From contig BTRK01000006.1 of assembly GCA_036245805.1 (NCBI GenBank), positions 53,685,257-53,749,256 on the forward strand: a DNA stretch of 64,000 nt, written 5' to 3'. The notes below the pieces were generated by a model. It did no database searches and was not told the origin of the DNA. It saw only the letters and a list, made by a program, of their open reading frames with translations. The DNA comes from Pristionchus mayeri. Taxonomy: Eukaryota; Nematoda; Chromadorea; Rhabditida; Neodiplogasteridae. Of the stretch, positions 35,701 through 46,989 are shown piece by piece (position 1 is the first letter of the stretch; the number at the start of each line of letters is the position of its first letter). The position numbers and the translations under genes were made by a program.

Positions 35701-38700
35701 GTCGGCCACTACTATTGCTTATACTATAAGAGTGACTATCTGAGAGAATTGAGCTTTTCTACCTATGAGCCGTACAGCAAAGAATGAAATTTCATATAAA
35801 TGTGGTCCTAGGGGTAACTTTTCACGTAGAGTTCGAAAATCGACCTTAGGAAGCCGTATCTCTCACCCCTCATTTCTTGTTCTGCGCTGAACTTGAGCGG
35901 TCGGTTTTTCTAACTTTTGAACGACGCATCCAAACCCCTTACATAGTAATACTGATAGATCTCGACGAGATAAGCATTTTTACTGTTGGAAGTGAAGGGC
36001 TAGCTCATCTGTGAAAAAAGTTGAGGCCATTTGAAATGTTAAAATTTTTATTGTGAAAAGATATATTCCGGGGTGCAATTTTCAGTATCTTCATTGGATT
36101 CCCCGTGAAAAGTTACCCCTAGAACCAAATTTTCACTCGTATATTCGCGGGACAATGATATTTCCCGAAATTCAGAATAGGGAAATATGGTGAATCACTG
36201 AATTTCTGAAATGTCGTAAAATTGCGATTTCAAAATTTTACCAATTTGGAAATGTTTTCAATACTGTACTTAAACTGTTTATACATAATTGGAGAGTGTT
36301 CTCTCCAATAAACATGACTTACGACATCAAAGAATCATTTTTTTCACTTCACAATTTATCAAATTTGCACGTTGCAACTCAACAGTTCGAGTCCGCTTGA
36401 CGCTTTAGCTGTACCCATCTTGTAGCATGCCTCGACATGTGTGAAAATTGGTGGAACAGTCCTCCTCCAATATATCGGAGCTGTAGTTATTGACGCCCGA
36501 ATATGGGTAGATGACGGTGTCCGAAAATATTTAAATTCATTTTGGGAGTTAATTTTGGGAATTCTGATTAGATATTGCTGTAAATAATGTTTTCATAATC
36601 TGGGGTATAACAGAGGAAGTCTGAGAGAACCGAGATACCTCCGTACAACGAAAAAATGAAAATATGTGTCTAGGGGTACTTTTTCACGTAGATCACGAAA
36701 ATCAACCCTAGGAAGCCGTATCTCTGACCCCTCATTCTCTATGGTGCGCCGATATGGGCGGTCGGTTTATGAAACTTTTGTTTGGAGCTTCCAAACTCCA
36801 TAAACAGATAGTGATTTTGAAAGATCTCGATGAGATAAGCATTTTTCCTGTTGGGAGTGAAGGGCTAGCTCATCAGTGAAAAAAGTTATGGCCGTTAGAA
36901 TTCTCAAATTTGTCTAAAAATTGTCGCCCTGAAAAATTTTTCGGCAGATTACAATCTGATTTCATTTTCAATCGATTCCGCGTGCATTTTTACCCCTAAT
37001 GTCAAATTTTCAAGGAAATCGGGGGATACGTATAGATCGAAATTTTCAAAAGAATATGGCGATGTCGAGATTTTTTGGCCAAAAATATCGATTTTTTAAG
37101 TCTACAAACTTTTTTTCAAGTTTTGGTGAGAAAAGATGTGCAAATTCGTTTTCTACGGGTCGAAATACGTCAGAAAGATTTTAACTCGACTTATTCTGAA
37201 ATTTTTCATTTTTGGCCTCAAAAGCACCAATAAATCCTAGGCACATTTTCATTTTTTCGTTGTACTGACCCTGTAGGGAGTAACTCGATTCTCTCAGAAA
37301 TCCTCTGATAAACTAAAATACACACCTCTTCCTCTTTCAAAATTTTCGAAATTTTCGACATTTGAAAATTTCGATTTTTAAAAAAATGTTCAAACGGTCG
37401 CTTTTCCATACGTATATGATTCCTCAGGTTATGAAGAAATTACTTAAAGCAATATCTACACATAATTCTCAAAATTAACTCCCAAAATGAATTTAAATAT
37501 TTTGAATTTAAATATTCGGGCGTCAATAACTACAGCCCCGATATATTGGAGCAGGACTGTTCCACCAATTTTCTTGTTTATTGAAGACAACACTCTCTAA
37601 TTATGCATAAAAAGTTGAAGTACAGTATTGACAACATTTCCAAATTGGTAAAATTTTGAAATCGCACATGTACGACATTTCAGAAATTCAGTGATTCACC
37701 ATACTTTTTTTCTGAATTTCGGGAAATATCATTGTCCCGCGAAATTACTAGTGAAAATTTGGTTCTAGGGGTAACTTTTCACGGGGAATCCAATGAAGAT
37801 ACTGAAAATTGCACCCCGGAATATATCTTTTCACAATAAAAATTTTAACATTTCAAATGGCCTCAACTTTTTTCACAGATGAGCTAGCCCTTCACTTCCA
37901 ACAGTAAAAATGCTTATCTCGTCGAGATCTATCAGTATTACTATGTAAGGGGTTTGGATGCGTCGTTCAAAAGTTAGAAAAACCGACCGCTCAAGTTCAG
38001 CGCAGAACAAGAAATGAGGGGTGAGAGATACGGCTTCCTAAGGTCGATTTTCGAACTCGTGAAAAGGGAAAAGTTACCCCTAGGACCACTTTATATGAAA
38101 TTTCATTTTTTGCTGTACGGCCTGAGGTCAGTCCTCTCAGATAGTGACTCATAAGCGCATTTCTAGAGATGTGAAGAACAAAATTTTTAGGGGGCGAAAA
38201 ATGAAGTTTCCGAAGTGAGCAAATTTCGTGTTCTGTCTATAAATTCCAACATATTTAGTCGATAAATGGTATATATTGGTTGAACTGATATATTCGAATG
38301 ATAAATCTCCTATATTAAAATTTTTCAATATTCGACTACCACACTATCACGAGTTCGGTCGAAAATTGCAAAACACAACCATCGTCAAATCTGGTTTTCA
38401 TATTTTTCTTATACATGAGCATGCTTGTTCTTCCAAATTTCTCATTAAAATTATGCTACTCTTTACGGTATTGCGCTAAAGAACATTTATTGTTGATGAA
38501 TGACGCGTCTTTCATTTCATAACTCAATACATTATCAGATCGTCTTACGGTCGATATAAGAATTGCTCAGCATATTTTTCCGCTCATTTTGAGACCTGTG
38601 CTAGCTCTCTAGCTCATCTGGGAGCTGAATTATTAGGTTGTCTCAAAAGTTTCTGACTATTTATTTTTTCAAGTTTTCTCCCGTCACCATCGGATGTTTC

Positions 38701-41700
38701 AATTTTCCTTTTAGCATGAGTTAGGGTCTATGTCGTGTAATACTATCATCAATTGAAATCAAAACTATGATGCGTGGTATGAGAGAAATGAATTATTTTT
38801 GCCGAAATGTCGAAATATGCCTATTTTTTGCGCATTTTTCTGATGATGAATTCTCGAATAGGATTGCCCTGTTGATTCTGCCTGATCAATGAGGGATACT
38901 CCAAGGACTAATTGTTCAGATAACCTCGTAAAATACGGAAATCAATGCTTGCTTGGAACGGGAGGTTGTGAAAACGTCATATTTTAATGCTTGTGATTGA
39001 ACTTTGAAATTTTGAACTTTGAACTTTCACATTCCGATAAGCTAAACTCAGTAACCGATGGTTCAAATATCTCCGAATTCTAGTCTTGTATTTATTGGGG
39101 AAAGTACTTCACAAATCACCGCAAATGAGCTATATCGGATCCTCAACACAAATTCAGGATCTATTGATGCTACTTCGGGAATTGCCAGCTAGTGTAGTTA
39201 TCAGATTGTGCGCTTCTTATATAAGTGGATATAACAGTACATCTATAAAATAAGACCCGTTAATAACCTGTTCGGAGTACTTAACGGTAGTGTATTAAAT
39301 TTGCTCCTCACCCGGTTTTCCGAAGAATTTTGAACCTTTGAAAAAATAAGTTCCTTTGCCAGCTCATTGAATATCAGAGTTTATGGCGAGAATCTTACGA
39401 GCTCTTTAGGACTGAGGTAATGTGCTCTAGATAGAGAACCCAAGCCCTTATATATGGTAGAAGACCAAAAGCAAATCGGTAAACATCCAAGGACAGGAGA
39501 GGTTAAAACATGAAAAAATGAAAGATGGAGTCATTTTTCATGACTCGTGATACACGTTAAGAGACCCTCCACGAGAGAACGTAGCTTCTGAGAGGGGTTC
39601 ACGGACGGCATTTTTGCAACCCCTCTCAATCTTTTGTGATGAAGTTCTCATTCCGAGTGCTGACATTTGGCCCAGTGTGAACGGTCCTGGTGCCCTTTCC
39701 GGAACTTGCCAGACCGACCCCCAAAAAAATCGAAATTTTCATCTATAAACAAGTACTACTATTGTAAATTGCTTATGTATCACGAGTCTTCTGAGAGATT
39801 GCATGAGCCCCCGGCACCAGGAGCCCCGACTTTTAGCAGTATCCACTAGATAATTATGCCGAAGTATGTTGGGGATGGTGGACTCTAAGTGCAATAGAAA
39901 TTTTACGGGCACTTTGAAGTGCGTCCGTTTCAACAGCTTTCTTCAAAGTCTCAAAATGCAACGAACGCGGTCTCTCAGATCGATCCCATGCATTGAGCGA
40001 AAAGTCGTCTTCTTCGAAGCGATGGATCCAATTCCTGAAGGTGTTGTAGAGGGGGCATGTGTGTTATAAAAATTATTCAGTAGGGTCTCCGAATCCTTCA
40101 TCGTGGTGTATGATAGAGTGAGGTATAGCAGAACATGTCGGAAGTGGGTAGCTCCAGGATGATACATCGTTGCTCTACTAGAGCCTGACTGAAGGGAAAG
40201 GAATGGGGAGTTGCTTACTATAACGGCCCATCACTGTTTGTTATTCACTAGGAATGAGGGAAATCCAAAATGCATTAGGGACGAGCAGTGTTAAAACAAA
40301 ACCATATACAAAGACTTTCCGGCCAACCTGATATTTGATTCATAATATTAGGAAAACATTATTTACAACTATATCCAATCAGAATTCTCAAAATTAACTT
40401 CAAAAATGAATTTAAATATTACCGGCACGGTCTTCTGAGCCTTTTTGGGTGCCAAAAAACCAGAGCCCCGATACATTGGAGGGGACCTGGTCCACCAAAT
40501 TTCATTAACGTAGAGGCGTGCTACATAATGGCTACAGTTGAGGAGTCAAGTGATCTCTAAATGTTGAGTGTAAACGTTCAAATTTGAGAAATCGTGATGT
40601 GAAAAATATGATTTTTTTAAAAATGTGGATATCTCCGGTTTTTTCAACTGAATTGTATCGCTTATATAAGTAATTATAATAAATCAGTAAAAAGGATACA
40701 GATAGACTTTGTATCGTGAAGAATAGCAATTCTGAATATTTGAAATGATCGACTTTTCGATGATTTTCGTCTTTTTTGGGCAAATTCCCAGGCACAATAG
40801 GCTCGGCACAATTTTTTTCCTAATAGAGTAATGCACGCACATTCTGAAAATGATCTCGGTTTACACGAAATGGGGGGTCCCCGAGCCGCTAGAATTTATT
40901 TTCTCATTTTGAAATCACTTTATCACATTTTTCGATCTGATATTGTTGTCCTATGATCTTGCTGTCAACAGCAAAGTTGTTTGAAAATTTTCCCGATATT
41001 TTGAGTCCAAAGCCACCATCCTAGCTCATATTGGAGCTGATATATGGTAGAGCCGGGAGCGCAACCGGAAAATGCCTAAAAGCCGGCTCCAGAAAAAAAC
41101 GGCCAACGCCAAAAGTTTTCTCATCCCCAACATACTTCGGCATAATTATCTAGAGGATACTGCTAAAAGTCGGGGCTCCTGGTGCCGCAGGGGTTCCATT
41201 TTCATGCAATCTCTCAGAAGACTCGTGACATATTGCCATGAAAATTCGGAAAAAGTGTTTTTGTAAGCGATCAGACAACTTTAAAGGGTCGAAAACCTAC
41301 ATTTTTACAGTTTTTTGGTCGGCGTGAAATTTTTTTCGTTTGTCAAAAAGTTATTGTTATTTTCGAAATCTACGTAAAAAAGTACGTCTAGGGTTCCAAT
41401 TGGAGATTTAAAACCGGAGCCGTCGGCTACAGTATGTCATCTAATGATGGGAATCATGAGATCTCTAGCAAATTAACCGTAACCGATTCCGTTATTTGGT
41501 GTCAAATGGTCCACTTTAAGTGCTGATTTTGTATTAACAGGGCAAATACACCAAATTCGGACCATAAACTAGAAGTCTGGATGACTGGTTCTCAAAATCG
41601 TATGTTCGGTCACTTAGATTTCGTACTTCTACATTTCTGACAGATTTTCTAGGTTGTATGGGAGAGATATCCATTCAAAAACCATCAAAATGCCGTTACA

Positions 41701-44310
41701 ATTTATGACTGTCTCCATCCTGATTATACAACATGAGTTTTGATGTGAACTGAAGGTAAATTACACAGAAAATTCGAGAAAATCTGAATTTTATCGATTT
41801 TTATTGAATTTGTTGATCAACATCACGGATATTAAAGCATCAATGTCGTTGAATATTAATTCAATTCAATTAGTACATACAATTACACAATTTCTGAACT
41901 ATTCGGTTGAATCTGGGAAAAAACATTTTTCTTGAAAAATCATCACCCTTTAACGACGTTCGACCCTTTAACGTTGTCTGATCGCTTCCAAATCCACCTT
42001 TTTTTCGAATTTTCATGGCAAAATACACCAGAAAAATGCTATAGTACGTACTGTTTTCATCAATGAAAATTTTTTTGGGGTCGGTCTGGCATTTTTCGGA
42101 AAGTGCACCAGGAGCGCTCAAACTGGGCCAAATATCAGCACTCTGTGTGAAAACTTCACCACTGAAATATTGAGGGGTTGCAAAAATGCCGTCCGTTACA
42201 TAGGTACGTTCTCTCGTGGAGGGTCTCTTAAGCATTTATCGTTGAAATTGCGATTTGTCGGAATGAATTTGAATGTTTCTAAGGTGTGCGTTCCTCCTCT
42301 ATATTGGTATCACGATTGGTCCAAGATGGTTCTGTTCTTTGAACTGTGGCGGAAACACTCACCAACATTCATAGTCTATGCTAATTCCTACTCAAAAGAT
42401 GTGGGAAAAGTGCTGGAATATTACAAGGAACAGGTGAGGATGTACACAGAATAGCGTTCGCATTTTTTTTTGGTTTAATATTCTTCACTCTCTATGTCGT
42501 TCGAGTGGAGAGAACATGTGTGCAAGCAAACTATCGTCGTGTTGTTGTTTTTTTATGTTTGTCATTCACTTGAAGGGATTGGTGCAAATCGTAAATTGGC
42601 CGATGCTGGAAAGTAGTAACGATGGAGAAGATCCCAATGCGTCAGTTTATTCATTTTATGCAAATTCAGATTTATGCACACAAATAAAATTTTGCTTTCG
42701 GAGTCGCAGCATAATGACTTACTTCAGTAGCATCTATCGCCTCTCTCATTCATTGGCGCACAATGACTGTGTAATGAGGATGAATGGAGAATACGGAGTC
42801 CTGCTTGACATCGATGAGTACATAAGCATAGCGTATGTCACAATATTTGAAACGCGATAAGACAGTATCCTCATTCTATACAGTATCGCACCACTCACTC
42901 CATATAGAGGGTGTGCGGCATGGTGATTAGCTGACTTTCGAACGCAACCATAGAAGGGTCCTTTCCAAATAGTGATTTTTTCAGAAGCAACGCAACCCTG
43001 GTAGAATTTGCCAAACGAGAGTTCGGAGCGAATAGAGCCCTCGGTTCTCTCTACTTCTCTCATACCGGATTGAAGGTTGAACGGAACAAGCTTTGTTAAT
43101 AATATTTGTATCTAAAGATTACCCCAATGGAGGAAATATTTGCTGTTTACGTTAACTCCACTAGCAGATTTGGAAAGGCAAGACCATATCTACTTATAAT
43201 TAACGCGTTAAACTTCCCTCAGAGCTTATTCAAGCCCGAGTTGGTCGAATATTTGTCCACACACTGGGTATTTTCTTATTCGAGTAGTCGTAAAATTAAG
43301 AAAATGGTAAGTACTGTGAACAAAGTTAATTTGAAAATGTTGTCCATGCAGATTCCTTCGGAAGAGGCACGATTACTTCATAATCGCGTTAAATTCAAAT
43401 CTGCTGAACTCAAAAATGCGACTGAAACACCAATCAAGTGAGAGTATACACGTTTGATGTACGAATTTAGTGCACCTGCATTCTCCCACTTTCGGTGTTG
43501 CTAGAGAGTGCATAGGGTGAAGAGTCCTTGATAGCGCTTCTATATTGTATTTATTTATTTCACCACATGCTTCATCCGAGACAGAAATGTGCGGGTATGG
43601 GGGGATTAGGAGATATGACAAGAGATAAAAAAATACGAGGAGAGGGAGAAGAGGCGAATGGGGAGACAGGATACGATCACTTCCGATTTGAATCAGATTA
43701 CCTCCTAGTTCAAAATGAATATCCCCATCGTCTTCAGTACCTTTGATAACCCCAAAGCACACGATTGCAGAAAATTGATTTTTTTTGCTTTGCCATCCTC
43801 TGATCGATTCTTAGGCAAACGGTCTCATATTTCTTATCGGAGATGCTTGGTTGACTTGAGAAGTGTCGAACTGTGGGGAAGTTTTCTAATTTCAATTCCA
43901 AGGGTATGAAGCAGATTAGGGGATTTTATGATAATATAGCAGTATCGACAGATAAAATGGTGTAAACAAACTCTAGCCAAAAAATTGCTAATTACAGTGA
44001 CCTCAACATCAGAGAATCTCTACAACGATCTAAAACTACAGTAAAGCAGATTTTCGGGAATGATTTGCCTCCAGATAACGCTTATGTATCACTGGCGTTG
44101 GACAAGTGTCTTGATGGGTGGGCATTTTCATTTTCTGACTGTTACTGTGAGAATAGAAAGCGTAGTCCGTGGTGTGGTGGGCGAGATTTAGTACATTTGT
44201 TTATAAGTATACGCGGAACATTTTTCCTCCGCGTTCCGCGTTTATTTAAAAACAAATGTAATAAATCTCGCCCACCACACCACGGACTACGCTTTCTATT
44301 CTCACAGTAG
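29780..44310 (+). CDS. GT92 (DUF23) family glycosyltransferase, copy A, 13 exons
   Basis: Predicted Golgi type II glycosyltransferase of family GT92 (in C. elegans, GALT-1 galactosylates core fucose; substrate here unknown). Exons: 29780-29857, 29945-30051, 30095-30151, 30192-30262, 30860-30993, 31859-31939, 42233-42433, 42576-42640, 42728-42832, 42985-43075, 43118-43306, 43352-43437, 43998-44310. All phases agree. A signal anchor (YYIFGLSIAIVFLIY) comes first, then SVYIYRAYFDDR, CPWAWAPKCEWNAHHLI, the GT92 core VCVPPLYWYHDW and EDPNASIYRLSHSLAHNDC. LLDIDEYI holds the metal-binding acidic motif, and LLHNRVKFKS follows. Intron 6 is 10.3 kb of nested palindromes, and introns 4 and 5 carry mariners. 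The last exon runs 55 codons into a MITE (44145-44307). Exon 7's acceptor (tcttaag) abuts the insertion. Copy B is at 53660-61736. Confidence 0.8.
30300..30790. mobile_element. Mariner-type MITE in intron 4 of GT92 copy A
   Basis: Ends TTAGATTCATGTAAAAGTTT and the inverse (aacttttgtatcaacctaa) are flanked by TA. The matching intron of copy B lacks it. It is 491 bp with no transposase. Confidence 0.75.
31079..31788. mobile_element. Mariner-type element in intron 5 of GT92 copy A, with empty site in copy B
   Basis: The element runs from TTAGGTTGTTGCTAAAGTCC to the inverse (gacttttgcaacagcctga) between two TA. Copy B has catgTAatactg at about 54440-54451, the exact pre-insertion site. It is 710 bp and non-coding. 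Confidence 0.9.
33025..34025. mobile_element. Foldback element, about 1 kb
   Basis: The left arm starts atgaggccgttcgtttaaga and the right arm ends cacgaacggcctcatatg. The arms meet around 33480-33600. The twin ORFs at 33091-33288 (+) and 33667-33939 (-) encode the same peptide in the two arms. Confidence 0.85.
34157..35662. mobile_element. Palindrome, 1.5 kb, CTCTCATGAGAG termini
   Basis: It begins atatcacgcctctcatgaga and ends ctctcatgagaggcgtgata, with arms 34157-34610 and 35183-35662. The centre contains two direct copies of cagttcctctcctgaattgt (34809 and 34931) and an inner inverted pair carrying AGTTCGAACCCCG, tRNA-like text. The outer 50 bp also occur at 57970-58020. Confidence 0.85.
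35730..38150. mobile_element. GAGTGACTATCTGAGAGAA foldback, 2.4 kb, with nested foldback
   Basis: The terminal words GAGTGACTATC and its inverse (gatagtgactc) are flanked by ATAA on both sides, a 4-bp duplication. The opposite arm of the outer inverted repeat (about 32715-32740) shows the uninserted sequence. A second foldback (36608-37312, ends cagaggaagtctgagag) sits at its centre and is of the same type as 60476-61303. Confidence 0.8.
38633..40331 (-). mobile_element. Mariner element with transposase remnant
   Basis: Ends TTAGGTTGTCTCAAAAGTTT and (inverse) TCAGGTTGGCCGGAAAGTCT with TA flanks define it. On the minus strand from about 40160 the N-terminal part of a mariner transposase can be read across frames: HFRHVLLY, then WIHRFEEDDFSL with RSERP, then ALQSARKISIALRVHH. 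These correspond to the helix-turn-helix region of the family. The catalytic DDE/D part was not found. Frameshifts and the neighbouring palindrome show that it is inactive. Confidence 0.65.
39530..42232. mobile_element. Palindrome whose arms include mariner sequence
   Basis: 39579-39700 (ggacggcatttttgcaaccc) faces 42110-42230, and 39773-39875 (tactgctaaaagtcggggct in inverse) faces 41128-41230. The right arm thus carries an inverted copy of part of the transposase remnant, while the mariner's own 5' end (40331) lies in the loop. The loop from 40380 to 41120 also holds a relative of the 48.7 kb element (ccggaaaatgcctaaaagcc near 41063). Confidence 0.65.
44145..44307. mobile_element. MITE that extends the GT92 copy A reading frame
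   Basis: Perfect-type inverted ends CTGTGAGAATAGAAAGCGTA lie between two TA; copy B has gttagcct at the empty site. It is 163 bp with a short unpaired centre. The frame of exon 13 passes through it and stops at the TAG formed by the right-hand duplication. Confidence 0.85.
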
Positions 44311-44403
44311 TGTCGAGATTTGTGACACCATAACTAATTCAGTGTATTATCTATTGTTTTCGATAAGTGCGAGTTCAATCTCACTTCAAGCGTGTATTGA
44401 GTA

Positions 44404-45271
44404 GATATCACGCCTCTCATGAGAGAATCGAGCTGAGGAGGGAATAGAGATGAAATCAGGAAATGAGTTCTAACCGGTTTTGGCATCCTAAGGCATGCCT
44501 GACAGATCCCCAGAATCTCGCTATGCATACTTCATTATGAAGGTGCCTACACCGACCGGGTCAACTACCTGCAGCTTTAAGTTTGGGAGTGTTTATCTCA
44601 ATTATGGTGAAAGATCAAGAAAAAATGCCAAGAAAAAAAGGAGTGACCCCCACTCATTTTTCGAGCTCCATCGATCTGTAAAAACTGCTTCTCCTAAATC
44701 TCAATTGTAAATACGTTACATTCATGGCTAGTTTGTTCAAAAGTGTAGGAAAAGAGGAAGCAAAAATCATTACAGCGCATACAGCACTTTAAGAGCTTTC
44801 GAATGAGTGGCGACAAAAATACGAACAGCGTGTGACTACGGCCCTTTCTACGTTTCCTAATCATTTGAGCTTTATTTTCAACATAAAACTTCGAACAGAA
44901 CCTATCGTTCTTGATTAATCCCTCCGTACGTAGCGGTGTGAGATAGAATTCACTGTTGAAAATAAAGTTCAAATGATTTGGAAAGGTAGAAAGGGCCGTA
45001 GTCACTCCCAGGTGTTGTTAATGAGTGGGGTCACTTCTTCGACAATTTTCATCAACTTTCACCATAATTGTGATAAACGTTCCCAAAGTTAAAGCTGCAG
45101 GTAGTTGACCCGGTGTAGGCACCTTCAGAATGAAGTATGCATTGCGAGATTCTGGGGATCTATCAGGCATGCCTTAGGATGCGCAAAAACGGGTAGAGCT
45201 CATTCCAACTTTTTAACTTCATTCCCAGGAATGGCGATTCTAGGCCGATTCTCTCGTAAAAGGCGTGATAT
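44404..45271. mobile_element. Palindrome of the CTCTCATGAGAG family
   Basis: The left end is atatcacgcctctcatgaga and the right end ctctcgtaaaaggcgtgata. Inner words (aggcatgcctgacagatccc, cgggtcaactacctgcagct) recur inverted. It is homologous to 27950-28676. The ORFs inside are arm artefacts. Confidence 0.85.
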
Positions 45272-45299
45272 CTATCTTGTCGAAGCAGCCGACTTTCAG

Positions 45300-45368
45300 G
45301 TGGCGAAGATTGCAAGAGTGCAGGGTTCCACTGCTACAATGCAAGCAATCATTGATGCACGCTGCTGA
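45300..45368 (+). CDS. Candidate last exon of an unidentified gene
   Basis: An acceptor of nematode type (gactttcag) is followed by an open frame reading VAKIARVQGSTATMQAIIDA, then RC and TGA. It lies immediately after the palindrome 44404-45271, so earlier exons may have been cut off by that insertion or may lie beyond it. I do not recognise the protein. Confidence 0.35.
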   Translation: MAKIARVQGSTATMQAIIDARC

Positions 45369-45759
45369 GTGGATCTTCCTTCCACCTCAAGAAGAATCGA
45401 AGTATACCCGCATTTAAAAAATAGCTCGAATGTTGCTCCTACTAAAAGATATCATAATCTCGTGTTGTATTGTTTTACCAGGATATGAATGTGATGTGAG
45501 TTAATAAATCGATATGTAGCAATTGCGCACACAAATTTGCGCGTTAATCATACACGTATGTCTTTGATTAAAGAGAAACCCAAAGAGAGGATCACATCAG
45601 ACTCATACCTATGTAATCATAACTTCGTTTAATAATGGCATAACGAGTCAGTCGAGGAAGCCAGGAATAGTTGTTTCATACCCATGTAAAATCTACTATC
45701 ATACGGTTGTTTTATTAGGCTGGAGACAAGATTCCGATATAACTTGACCATTTGTCTCA

Positions 45760-46495
45760 CAAGGGAATGGTCTCTGGGCAAGGTAAAATTATCCAAAGTG
45801 ACATATCTAGCATTCATCTAGGCCATGGGCACGTCCAAAATTAGTTTTCAAAAAGTGCGAATATTGATCTTTGGTCGAGAAAATCGACTTTTGATCATGT
45901 TCTGCAATCCTAATCACACCATCTTATCAGGAGAGCGGTGCATCACGAATGGTGAAGTGGTCTAAGGCGCTTGCGCCAGCTCACAAAGTTTTGGTTCTAG
46001 TTCGATCCCTCTCCCGCTCATTATTCTTTTGCCTCATTTTGGAGCACGTGGGCGATTTTTTAGTGTATTTGTGAACATTAGCGACATTAGAACCAAAAAA
46101 ATTTTCAGTACCACACTGCAACAGAATGAAAGACGAAGATTTGTGCAGTTGCATTAGTATTATTTCAAATGTCAGCGATGTTCACAAAGACACTAAAAAA
46201 ATCGCCCACGTGCTCCAAAATGAGGCAAAAGAACAATGAGCGGGAGAGGGATCGAACTAGAGCCAAAACTGTGTAAGCTGGCGCAGGCGCCTTCTACCAC
46301 CACTATTCGTGCTACACCGCTCTCCTGATAAGATGAGGTGATTAGGATTGCAGAACATGAGAGAAAGTAGATTTTCTCGACCAAAGATCAATATGCGCAC
46401 TTTTTGAAAACTGATTTCGGACGTGCCCATGGCCTAGATGAATGCTAGATATGTCACTTTGGATAATTTTACCTTGCCCAGAGACCATTCCCTTG
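45760..46495. mobile_element. Tc4/Tc5-like foldback with tRNA-like sequence in both arms
   Basis: Ends CAAGGGAATGGTCTCTGGGC and its inverse are flanked by the 3-bp duplication TCA. A TNA target and a CAAGGGAA-type end recall the Tc4/Tc5 group. Each arm carries a tRNA-like sequence: in the left arm aagtggtctaaggcgcttgc, then tggttctagttcgatccctc as T arm, and the mirror copy near 46245-46320. The element is 736 bp and palindromic, without a transposase. Confidence 0.8.
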
Positions 46496-46499
46496 TCAG

Positions 46500-46674
46500 T
46501 GCCGGCTGTTAGGAATTTTCCGGTTTCCTTCCGGATATACAATATCTCAGCCTCGTTGGTGAGGATGACCATCAACATGAATAGGATCTTGACCAGTACA
46601 CCGAGGATCAACATCAATATGATCACAATGAACACGTGGTAGCCCATGATAATCCTTCCGGAGACGAATCGCAA
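46500..46674 (-). CDS. Candidate membrane-anchor exon interrupted by the Tc4/Tc5-like element
   Basis: The minus ATG at 46674 opens MRFVSGRIIMGYHVFIVIIL, a strong hydrophobic segment to about residue 37, then TNEAEILYIRKE. The following bases (ccggaaaattcctaacagcc) match a word that recurs in the palindromes at 32168, 41063 and 48860, so the tail may be repeat-derived. Removing the 736-bp element and one TCA leaves the frame open for another 19 codons to a TGA near 45715. No family is assigned. Confidence 0.3.
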
Positions 46675-46743
46675 GACGAGGAGGACATGGGGAACTTCAG
46701 CAGTTTAGCAATGATCACCCCACCTAGAGATCATCATAAACTG

Positions 46744-46824
46744 GAGCTGTAGGATCCAATGTGGGAAGAGGGGTGCTCTGAGGGGGAACCGGTGCCACGT
46801 GAGGCTGGGGAGAATTTCGTCACC
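46744..46824 (-). CDS. Candidate proline-rich C-terminal exon
   Basis: After the acceptor ttctccccag the minus frame reads PHVAPVPPQSTPLPTLDPTA then PVYDDL and a TAG stop. It is proline-rich with an acidic end. It is too short for a family call and could be chance. Confidence 0.25.
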
Positions 46825-46989
46825 CAACTGATACAAGATTCGTTAGAAGAGAGACTTAGATTTACTGTGACGTAATGCAAGTCGAATACAAAAAAAAGCA
46901 TCGGAACATGGCTTCATTTGTCCGTCATAATAGCATTGTTCCCCCATATCCGTACAGAAAAAGTCATGAGTCCCCCATAATCTCATTGG

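Larger units (their letters stand above)
32030..42232. mobile_element. 10.2 kb nest of foldback elements inside the GT92 copy A intron
   Basis: Homology to copy B stops near 32027 and resumes at 42236 (tcgttgaaattgcga). The left border carries the family end ACACGTGTATCAC seen also at 48733 and 49989. Within it lie an outer inverted repeat (32170-32720 facing 38150-38632), inner palindromes at 33025-34025, 34157-35662, 35730-38150 and 36608-37312, a mariner from 38633, and a palindrome 39530-42232. No host gene is seen inside. Confidence 0.75.

Noticed and set aside
42746..43063. Minus ORF of 105 codons, repeated at 55182-55499
   Set aside because: It is the antisense shadow of GT92 exons 9 and 10 and their intron; duplicated because the gene is.
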